This document shows, piece by piece, positions 57,641 to 64,000 of a stretch of DNA of 64,000 bases. Under the pieces are notes generated by a model, which saw nothing but the letters and a program-made list of their open reading frames with translations, had not been told where the DNA came from and searched no databases. Origin of the DNA: Pseudomonadota bacterium. Its GTDB lineage: Bacteria > Pseudomonadota > Alphaproteobacteria > Acetobacterales > Acetobacteraceae. Each line of letters opens with the position of its first letter. Position 1 is the first letter of the stretch. The translations under genes were made by a program, and so were the position numbers. Location of the stretch: the NCBI GenBank assembly GCA_021816925.1, contig JAKAWQ010000011.1:1-64000 (forward strand), in the 5' to 3' direction.

Positions 57641-58360
57641 TCAGATCGCGGAGACGAGCGCGCCGTCCACCAGCAGGTTCTGGCCGGTGATGTAGGAGGC
57701 CTCGTCGGAGAGCAGGAAGGCGATCGCCGACGCAAGCTCGTCCACGCGACCGTAGCGGCCGGCAGGGATGCGGGCGATGTTCTCTGCGGTGGGCGGGAAA
57801 TTGTCGAAGAAGCCGGGCAGCACCGCGTTGACCCGGATGTTCTCCCGCGCGTGCTCGCGGGCGAGCAGCCTGACGGCGGCAGAGAGGCCGGCGCGGAAGA
57901 CCGAGGAGAGTGGAAAAGCGGGATCCGGCTCCTTCGCGCCGTAAGCCGAGACGGCGACGATCGCCCCGCCGGCGGCGGCGCGGAAGGCCGGCAAGAGGAG
58001 GCGCGCGAGTCGGAGCGTGGGCAGGAGGAGGAGGTCGAGCGCGGCGTGCCAGTCCGCATCCGCAATCGCGGTGATGGCGCCCTTCGCCGGATGCCCGGTG
58101 CTGATGACCGCGCCGTCTATGCGACCGTACGCGGCGAGCGCGCGCTCCACGAGGCGCTGGAGATCCTCGGGCACGGCGGCGTCGCCCGTGAGAGCGATCG
58201 CCCCCAACTCGCCCGCAACCTCCTCCACCCGGGTGGAGCGCGCGAGAAGGGCGAGCTTCCAGCCGCGTGCGGCAAGCCCGCGGGCGGCGGCGGCACCCAG
58301 CCCGGCGCTCGCGGCGGTGATGATCGCAACCCTTGGGGCGACCTTCGTTGTTGCCGGCAT
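57641..58360 (-). CDS. SDR-family protein lacking the canonical Tyr-Lys pair
   Basis: 239-residue short-chain dehydrogenase-like protein. The cofactor site 'IITAASAGLGAAAARGLAARG' and the C-terminal 'VLPGFFDNFPPT...LASAIAFLLSDEASYITGQNLLVDGG'-like end are typical. Where Y-x-x-x-K should follow the active-site strand, the sequence is 'PLSSVFRAGLSAAV', so Tyr and Lys are absent. It may be a non-catalytic or atypical member, as in SDR subgroups with an 'L-S-N-x-x-R-A-G' motif. Upstream of the minus-strand hyu pair by 84 bases, probably in the same transcript. Confidence 0.82.
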   Translation of the reverse strand: MPATTKVAPRVAIITAASAGLGAAAARGLAARGWKLALLARSTRVEEVAGELGAIALTGDAAVPEDLQRLVERALAAYGRIDGAVISTGHPAKGAITAIADADWHAALDLLLLPTLRLARLLLPAFRAAAGGAIVAVSAYGAKEPDPAFPLSSVFRAGLSAAVRLLAREHARENIRVNAVLPGFFDNFPPTAENIARIPAGRYGRVDELASAIAFLLSDEASYITGQNLLVDGALVSAI

Positions 58361-58458
58361 TGCATGCTCCCGCTTCAGAGGTGGCGAGCCTCTCACCGAT
58401 CTGCCGGCACGGCCAGATCCACTCCCCCTCTGTCCGCCGCCAAGCCCTCGGGATAGAC

Positions 58459-58472
58459 TTGCGCGAGCGCAA
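58459..58472. promoter_or_regulatory. Perfect dyad in the divergent SDR-hyu / hyu promoter
   Basis: TTGCGC-GA-GCGCAA is a perfect 6+2+6 dyad lying 20 bases before the hyuA2 ATG and 98 bases before the SDR start, in the 132-base region that must hold promoters for both hyu transcripts. The position suits an operator for a dimeric regulator; the regulator gene is not in the window. Confidence 0.45.
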
Positions 58473-58492
58473 ACGGACTCTCCCTCCTTGCA

Positions 58493-60577
58493 ATGACCCA
58501 GCCGGAGCCTGCGCCGGGCGCCCTGCCCTGCGCTCCTATCGCCGCCGGTGTCGATATCGGCGGCACGTTCACCGACATCGTCTGCGATCGTCCCGGAGCA
58601 CCGCCCTTCATCCTGAAGCTGCCGACGACCCGGGAGGATCCTGCGCGGGCCGTGATCGAGGCGGTTGAACGTCTCGAGCGCGAGGCCGAGGTCACGCCCG
58701 GCACGATCACGCGCTTCCTGCATGGAACGACGATCGCGACCAATGCGATTCTCGAGCGCAAGGGCGCGAAGATCGGGCTGATCACGAGCGCAGGGTTTCG
58801 CGACGTGCTGGAGATCGGCGCGCAGCTTCGCCCCGCGCTCTATCGCGTCATCCTCGAGCCCGTCACGCCGGGCTTCCTCGCGCCCGGGCATCTCCGGCGC
58901 GAGGTCACGGAACAACGCGGTGCAGACGGCCGCGTGATCGTTCCGCTGGACGAGGAAGGGGTGGCGCGCGCTGCCGATGATCTTGCCGCGTTCGGCGTCG
59001 CCGCGATCGCAGTCGTGTTCCTGTTCTCCTTTCTCGATCCGGCGCACGAGCGGCGCGCGCGAGAGATCATTCTTGCACGGCATCCCGACCTCATGGTCTC
59101 GCTCTCCTCGGATGTTGACCGCGCCTTCCGTGAGTACGAGCGCACCGTCGCGACCGCGTTCGATGCCACCATGAAGCCGGTGGTCGATCGGTATCTCGGA
59201 CGCCTGGAGGATGGCCTTGCCGCTGCCGGTATCGGTGCGCCGCTCATGGTCATGCAGTCGCGCGGCGGGCTTGCCGGTGCCACGGTCGCACGGCGACGGC
59301 CGGTCCGGCTCTTTCTCTCCGGCCCGGCCGCCGGGGTGATCGGCGCAGCCGCCGTAGGCCGTTCCGCCGGCGAGATGGATCTGATCAGCATCGACGTCGG
59401 CGGCACTTCGAGCGACATCGCGCTGATCGAAGGCGGCGAGCCGGTGATCCGCGCCGAGGGTACGATCGCCGGCTTTCCCGTTCGCGCGCCGATGGTGGAC
59501 CTGAACACGATCGGCGCAGGCGGAGGCAGCATCGCCTGGATCGACGAGGCGGGCGGCCTGCGCGTCGGGCCGCACTCCGCCGGCGCGGAACCCGGTCCGG
59601 CGGCCTACGGGCGCGGCGGGCAGGAGGCGACGGTGACGGACGCCTCGATCGTGCTCGGTTATCTCGATCCCAGGTTCTTCGCCGGCGGGCTCTTGCCGCT
59701 TGACCCTGGCCGCGCGGAGGCGGCAATCGAGCAGCGGATCGCCCGCCCGCTCGGGCTTTCGGTCGAGGAAGCGGCGCTTGGCATTCATCGCGTGGTGAAT
59801 GCGGCGATGGTCGAGGGGATCCGGCTCGTCTCGATCCGCCGCGGCTTCGATCCGCGCCGCTTCACGCTCGTGGCGTTGGGCGGCGCCGGGCCGATCCACG
59901 CGGCGGCACTGGCAGCGGAGCTTGGCATCGGCAAGATTCTGGTTCCGCGGCATCCGGGCGTACTCTCGGCGGCGGGGCTGCTGGCGGCACCTGTCGAGCA
60001 CGAGGTCTCCGCCGCGTTTCATCGCCCGCGCGTCGAGGCGTCGCAGAGGGAGGTGCGGGACGCGCTTGCCGATCTTGACCGCACCGCGGCCGCACTGATG
60101 GCGCTCGAGAAGATCGATCCCGCCACGGTCGTCATCCGCTACTTCGCCGACATGTGGTATATTGGCCAGTCGTACTCCATCGCCGTGCCGCTCGATCCGG
60201 ACGGCGCGGATCCTCTGGCGCGGCTGCACGCGGATTTTCTTGCGCTGCATGACCGCATTTACGGCCATTGCATGGAGGCGCGGGTTGCGATCGTCAATCT
60301 GCGCGCCGTGCACCGCGCGGGCGGGAGCGCGATACCACAGGGGAATTCGGTCTTGGCGGAAGCGCCGGCCTTGGCAGAGCGCGTGGCGCGATTCGAGTCC
60401 GGCGCCGCGATGACGGCGATCCATCTTCGCGATGCGCTCGCTCCCGGAATGCTGCTCGCGGGTGCGGCGATTGTCGAGCAGGCGGATACGACGACGCTCA
60501 TTCCGCCCGGATGGCAGGCAGAGGTGCGGGCGGATGCGAGCCTGATGCTGCGGCCGGCGATGGGAGCAGGCACATGA
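58493..60577 (+). CDS. Hydantoinase/oxoprolinase subunit A (second copy)
   Basis: HyuA-type ATPase subunit, 694 residues. 'AGVDIGGTFTDIVCDRPG', 'HGTTIATNAILERKGAKIGLIT', 'LFLSGPAAGVIGAAAVG', 'SIDVGGTSSDIALIEGG' and 'TIGAGGGSIAWIDEAGG' are the family motifs. It is clearly a distant paralogue, not a recent duplicate, of the copy at 55.5-57.6 kb. The stop overlaps the subunit B start (ATGA). Preceded by a candidate operator dyad. Confidence 0.94.
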   Translation: MTQPEPAPGALPCAPIAAGVDIGGTFTDIVCDRPGAPPFILKLPTTREDPARAVIEAVERLEREAEVTPGTITRFLHGTTIATNAILERKGAKIGLITSAGFRDVLEIGAQLRPALYRVILEPVTPGFLAPGHLRREVTEQRGADGRVIVPLDEEGVARAADDLAAFGVAAIAVVFLFSFLDPAHERRAREIILARHPDLMVSLSSDVDRAFREYERTVATAFDATMKPVVDRYLGRLEDGLAAAGIGAPLMVMQSRGGLAGATVARRRPVRLFLSGPAAGVIGAAAVGRSAGEMDLISIDVGGTSSDIALIEGGEPVIRAEGTIAGFPVRAPMVDLNTIGAGGGSIAWIDEAGGLRVGPHSAGAEPGPAAYGRGGQEATVTDASIVLGYLDPRFFAGGLLPLDPGRAEAAIEQRIARPLGLSVEEAALGIHRVVNAAMVEGIRLVSIRRGFDPRRFTLVALGGAGPIHAAALAAELGIGKILVPRHPGVLSAAGLLAAPVEHEVSAAFHRPRVEASQREVRDALADLDRTAAALMALEKIDPATVVIRYFADMWYIGQSYSIAVPLDPDGADPLARLHADFLALHDRIYGHCMEARVAIVNLRAVHRAGGSAIPQGNSVLAEAPALAERVARFESGAAMTAIHLRDALAPGMLLAGAAIVEQADTTTLIPPGWQAEVRADASLMLRPAMGAGT

Positions 60578-62259
60578 CGCGGGTTGATCCGGTGACTCTC
60601 GAGGTGGTGCGCAACAAGCTTGACGGCATCGCCAACGAGATGCAGCTCACGCTGGTCAGAAGCGCCTTCTCGGCGATCGTCAAGGAAGGGCTCGATGCCT
60701 CGGCGAGCCTCTTCACGATCAGGGGCGAAACGCTCGCACAGGCGCTGGCTGTGCCGATCCATCTCGGCGCGCTCGTGCCCATGGTCGGTCACCTGCTGCA
60801 GAGCGTGCCCATCTCGTCGATGCGCGAGGGCGACATCTTCATCCTGAACGACACCTATCAGGGCGGCACGCACCTGCCCGACATCGCCGTCATGATGCCG
60901 GTATTCACCGGCGGACAAGTGCTCGCGATCAGTGCGGCGATGACGCACCACCAGGACGTGGGCGGAATGGCACCGGGTTCCACACCAACCAACGCGACGG
61001 AGATTTTCCAGGAAGGCCTGCGTATCCCTCTGCTCCGCCTCTACGACGCGGGCACGCCCAACGAAACGCTGCTCGCGCTCCTGCGCCGCAACGTGCGCCT
61101 GCCGGAGATTCTGATGGGCGATCTCAATGCGGAGATCGCCGCTTGCACGATCGGCGCGCGGCGGCTCGCGGCACTCGCCCCGACCTACGGGGAGGAGTTC
61201 CTCGCCGGCCTTTTCGCCGAGCTTCTGGACCGCTCCGAGCTGATGACGCGCCGCGCGCTCGCGGCCCTTCCGCAGGGCACCTGGCGCTATCACGATTTTC
61301 TCGACAATGACGGCGTCGATCTGGACAGGCTGGTCAGGATCGAGGTTGCGGTCACTCTCGGCAACGGCACGATGATCTGCGATTTCACCGGCACTTCGGC
61401 GCAAGTGCGTGGCCCGTTCAACGCGGTTCCCTCAGGCTCTTACGCGGCGGCGTGCTTCGGGCTGCGCGCGGTAACCGACCCGAAGGGCCTCATCCCCAAC
61501 AACGGCGGCTGCTTCCGGCCGATCGCGCTCGCGCTCCCCGAAGGCAGCCTCGTCAATCCGCGCGAGCCGGCGCCGACCGGCTGCCGGACTTCGACGATCA
61601 AGCGCATCACGGGCTGCATCCTCGGCGCCTTGCGCCAAGCAGCGCCCGAGCGCGTGCCGGCGGATTCGGCAAGCGAAATCCTGATCCTGCATTTCGGCGG
61701 AGTGCGCGCTGACGGCGGGCGTTACGTCACCTCGCAACTTCTGGTAGCCGGCAGCGGCGCGGGGCCCGCTTCGGACGGCGTGGACGTGATCGAAACGGAT
61801 GCCAGCAATTGCCTCAACGTGCCCGCCGAGGCGCTTATGATGGAAGCGCCGATTCGCGTGCACCGCGCGGCACTCAATCGGGATTCGGGGGGCGCCGGCC
61901 GGCAGCGCGGCGGCTTAGGCGGCATCTACGAATACGAAATTCTCGATGGCGAAGCGACCGTGACATACCGGGCGGAGCGGCATTTCTGCCAGGCCGCGGG
62001 CTATGCCGGCGGCGGCCCGGGCGGTTTCGCCGGCGCGATCATCCGCCGCGCCTCGGGCGAGGAGGAAGAGATCCCCTCGAAGATCGTGGCGCGGCTGGTG
62101 AAGGGCGATCGGCTCTTGATCCGCACCGCCGGCGGCGGCGGGCGCGGCGAGCCCGCGCTGCGCGACCGCGCGGCGATCGCGGCCGATGTCGCAAACGGCA
62201 AGGTTTCGCCCGAGGCGGCGCGGGAACTCTATCGGTTCGTTGCGGAACCGGCCGGCTGA
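60574..62259 (+). CDS. Hydantoinase/oxoprolinase subunit B (second copy)
   Basis: HyuB-type subunit, 561 residues. 'VTLEVVRNKLDGIANEMQLTLVRSAFSAIVKEG' opening, 'GDIFILNDTYQGGTHLPDIAVMMPVF', 'TPTNATEIFQEGLRIPLLRLYD' and 'NNGGCFRPI' follow the family. About 100 residues shorter than the minus-strand copy, mostly at the C-terminal end, which suggests a different substrate. ATG 60574 overlaps the subunit A stop. A hairpin closes the transcript at its stop. Confidence 0.93.
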   Translation: MTRVDPVTLEVVRNKLDGIANEMQLTLVRSAFSAIVKEGLDASASLFTIRGETLAQALAVPIHLGALVPMVGHLLQSVPISSMREGDIFILNDTYQGGTHLPDIAVMMPVFTGGQVLAISAAMTHHQDVGGMAPGSTPTNATEIFQEGLRIPLLRLYDAGTPNETLLALLRRNVRLPEILMGDLNAEIAACTIGARRLAALAPTYGEEFLAGLFAELLDRSELMTRRALAALPQGTWRYHDFLDNDGVDLDRLVRIEVAVTLGNGTMICDFTGTSAQVRGPFNAVPSGSYAAACFGLRAVTDPKGLIPNNGGCFRPIALALPEGSLVNPREPAPTGCRTSTIKRITGCILGALRQAAPERVPADSASEILILHFGGVRADGGRYVTSQLLVAGSGAGPASDGVDVIETDASNCLNVPAEALMMEAPIRVHRAALNRDSGGAGRQRGGLGGIYEYEILDGEATVTYRAERHFCQAAGYAGGGPGGFAGAIIRRASGEEEEIPSKIVARLVKGDRLLIRTAGGGGRGEPALRDRAAIAADVANGKVSPEAARELYRFVAEPAG

Positions 62260-62300
62260 GCCGCGGCGGGCACGGGCCTTGGTCCCTGCCCGCCCCTCAG
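62256..62300. terminator. Hairpin closing convergent hyuB2 and oxygenase genes
   Basis: Inner stem GCGGGCACGGG (62266-62276) with CCCTGCCCGC (62284-62293), one bulge, 7-base loop CCTTGGT; an outer 5-pair stem CTGAG (62256-62260) with CTCAG (62296-62300) holds the stop codons of both genes (TGA on plus, TCA on minus). The symmetric layout suits a two-way terminator, although there is no U-run. Confidence 0.55.
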
Positions 62301-64000
62301 CCGTCGAGCCGCGCCAGATCCGCAAGATCCTGCGCGCGCTGCCGCACTCGCCGCTCGTAGCTCGCCTGGTTCTTCATGCACACCAGGCTGTAGGGGCGGC
62401 CGCGCCTGTCGGTCACCGTATCGACATCGGCCTCTGCGCGACGGATCGTCTCCGCGACGTGTCGGCGCACACTCTCGGCGGCACGAAGCGTCCAGCTTTT
62501 CTCGAAAGGATCGGCAAGAAAGCGCGCGAGCGCGATGCAGTGGGTGCAACGGCAGCCGACAGTGCTCTCCCGGCGCCCGTCAGCCGGCGGTTGCAGCGGC
62601 TCGGCGATGCGTCGCGCGAGATGTGCGCGGCAGGCAGCGATGAGCGGCGCGCTCGCTGGTCCCTCGCGCCGTATGTCGCCCTCCGTAAGCGCCCGCAAGG
62701 CAGGAACGAGAACCAGATCCATATCGTAGGTCTTAGGCCAGGCGAGGAGATGCTCGACCGCGGCAGCAGCGATCTCCTGATCGATCGCAGCGAGGCCGGC
62801 CAACAGATCGACGACGAAGCTCGGTCTGACGCGAGGTTCGGGTCCCCACGAATGGCGTGCCGGCGCGCGTGCCGGATCGCCGGGCAGGGCCGCCAGCAGG
62901 TGCTTCGCGGCATCGTTCAGACCTGTCATACCTACCTTGGCCGCCATGGCGAGGAGGCGGCCCGCGGTCTCAAGGTGTTCGTCTGCCATGCCGCGCACGA
63001 TGCGCTCGATGAGCCGCGGACGCTGCGGGGGCGACAATGGCTCGAGAGAAGCAACGATCGCCTCGGCATCGCCGGGCACAAAGCCTCGGTCGGCGAGGCC
63101 CCTTTCCAGCAGCCGCGCAATCCCCGCCGCGTCCTCGAGCCGAGTGAGGAGACCGAGCATGCGCGCCGTCTCGGTAGGATGGTCGGGGTCGTTCCATCCT
63201 TGCACCATATTCGGCCAGGCTGCCACAATTTCGGTTGCAAGTTTCTGGGCGCGCTGCCGGAGCGCTGTCCAGTCCTCGCCGGGGCTTGCTTCGAGCGCGG
63301 CTATCTCGGCTTCGAGAAACGGCAGCGTCACCGCAAGCCCGGCCTGCACAAGAACCGCAAAGAGCCGACCTTCCGGCCAGAGCACCAGTGCTGCGCGCCG
63401 GTAGGTGCGCTCGTAGCTCGCTCCTTCGTTGCCTGTCGCCTCCTGGAAGTGCTCCTCGTCCGGATCGAGGTCTTCCAATGCGTCGGGGGGTGAAAGTTCG
63501 TCTTCCTTGACAGGAATTTCTCCGAGGACGGTCGTGCCGCCGTCGCTCCGCCGCCAATCCGAGAGTGTGACGCTGCGATCGAAAAGCTCGCCTGCCTCGA
63601 ATTCGTCCTCTTCGCCGCGCCGCCAGCCGGAGCGTTCCACGTACTCCGCCGCGCCGCTCTCCTCGACCGTCAGCGCGGCAAGGTAAAGATCGGTCATGGA
63701 TCGCTGTGCAGCCGCCGCGAGCACACCGGCGACCGCCCGATCTGCCCCCTTGAGCGCCGCGAAGCCGAACTCGGCCGGCGTGTACGCATGCTCGAGCGGA
63801 AAAACGAGCTTCACCGGTCGGTCCTCGTCCTTGCGCCATTCCTCGAAGAGCGTGGCAACCTGGTCCTGCTCCTTCGCATAGTCTGGCGGTTCCGGCGGGT
63901 TCTTCTTGCCGACACGCAGCAGGTTATAGACGAGCACCAGCCGGCACCCTTCGGCTACCGGCAATACCTCGTGCAGACAGTCGGCATAGAAGGCGGCGAA
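62297..64000 (-). CDS. 2OG-Fe(II) oxygenase-like large protein, C-terminal part (5' end outside window)
   Basis: The frame is open to the right edge, so about 567 C-terminal residues are seen. Closest to the edge, 'FYADCLHEVLPVAEGCRLVLVYNLL' is the end of a prolyl-4-hydroxylase-type 2OG-Fe(II) fold: the His of H-E-V is the distal iron ligand and the Arg of 'GCRLVL' would bind 2-oxoglutarate. Beyond it lies a helical 450-residue region of unknown fold containing a cysteine cluster, 'GCRCTHCIALARFLADP', and ending 'YSLVCMKNQASYERRVRQRA'. Substrate unknown. Convergent with hyuB2. Confidence 0.7.
   Translation of the reverse strand, partial: FAAFYADCLHEVLPVAEGCRLVLVYNLLRVGKKNPPEPPDYAKEQDQVATLFEEWRKDEDRPVKLVFPLEHAYTPAEFGFAALKGADRAVAGVLAAAAQRSMTDLYLAALTVEESGAAEYVERSGWRRGEEDEFEAGELFDRSVTLSDWRRSDGGTTVLGEIPVKEDELSPPDALEDLDPDEEHFQEATGNEGASYERTYRRAALVLWPEGRLFAVLVQAGLAVTLPFLEAEIAALEASPGEDWTALRQRAQKLATEIVAAWPNMVQGWNDPDHPTETARMLGLLTRLEDAAGIARLLERGLADRGFVPGDAEAIVASLEPLSPPQRPRLIERIVRGMADEHLETAGRLLAMAAKVGMTGLNDAAKHLLAALPGDPARAPARHSWGPEPRVRPSFVVDLLAGLAAIDQEIAAAAVEHLLAWPKTYDMDLVLVPALRALTEGDIRREGPASAPLIAACRAHLARRIAEPLQPPADGRRESTVGCRCTHCIALARFLADPFEKSWTLRAAESVRRHVAETIRRAEADVDTVTDRRGRPYSLVCMKNQASYERRVRQRAQDLADLARLDG

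Overview
The window is 64 kb of high-G+C bacterial DNA (about two thirds G+C by eye) from a motile, Gram-negative alphaproteobacterium, most likely of the Rhodospirillales or a nearby order. The evidence is a PHA granule regulator (PhaR) beside PHA synthase and thiolase genes, a FlbD-type flagellar regulator in a fliF-fliG-fliN-flbD-flhA-flhF-flhG cluster, a short ProRS without the usual insertion domain, LolC/LolD and KdsB (outer membrane), and small conserved proteins of alphaproteobacterial type. No rRNA, tRNA, CRISPR array or intact insertion sequence was seen. Position assignments come from reading the sequence and translations; no database search was possible.

Layout. 1-256: no gene seen. 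0.25-6.3 kb: polyprenyl diphosphate synthase, a DUF2007 protein and a TrmN6-like methyltransferase, then a low-G+C sulfotransferase gene between two gene-poor gaps, then an XRE regulator. 5.6-9.1 kb: PHA cluster (phaR divergent from a coiled-coil partner gene, phaC and phaA). 9.2-14.7 kb: yraN, pyrF, typA, a PfkB-family kinase, a bactofilin and a lipoprotein. 14.7-20.8 kb: a ferritin-like di-iron protein followed by a 1155-residue flavin/iron-sulfur oxidoreductase, a GST and an epimerase-like SDR. 20.7-25.1 kb: serine hydrolase, heptosyltransferase-like GT9, thrS and infC. 25.1-32.7 kb: a catabolic block with a frameshifted amidase, a 4,5-dihydroxyphthalate-decarboxylase-like binding protein, a fused indolepyruvate ferredoxin oxidoreductase and an acyl-CoA dehydrogenase. 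32.8-41.2 kb: the flagellar basal-body/export cluster on the minus strand. 41.3-44.7 kb: a glutamine amidotransferase and a frameshifted type-ISP-like DNA methyltransferase. 44.7-53.4 kb: dnaE, lolD, lolC, proS, kdsB and small unknown genes. 53.5-62.3 kb: two hydantoinase A/B (HyuA/HyuB) pairs, facing away from each other, with an SDR between. 62.3-64 kb: 3' part of a 2OG-Fe(II) oxygenase-like gene running off the right edge.

How the genes work together: phaA and phaC (with PhaR control) make polyhydroxyalkanoate from acetyl-CoA; fliF-G-N, flhA and flhF-flhG build and place a polar flagellum under FlbD; lolC/lolD export lipoproteins; kdsB and the GT9 enzyme feed LPS core synthesis. The most unusual items are the di-iron protein plus giant reductase pair (possible oxygenase system), the 245-nt dual-coding overlap at phaC, the AUC start codon of infC, the paired hyu operons with a perfect dyad in their shared promoter, the missing fliH, and single-base frameshifts, each consistent with a shortened base run, in at least two genes, which may be sequence errors rather than biology.
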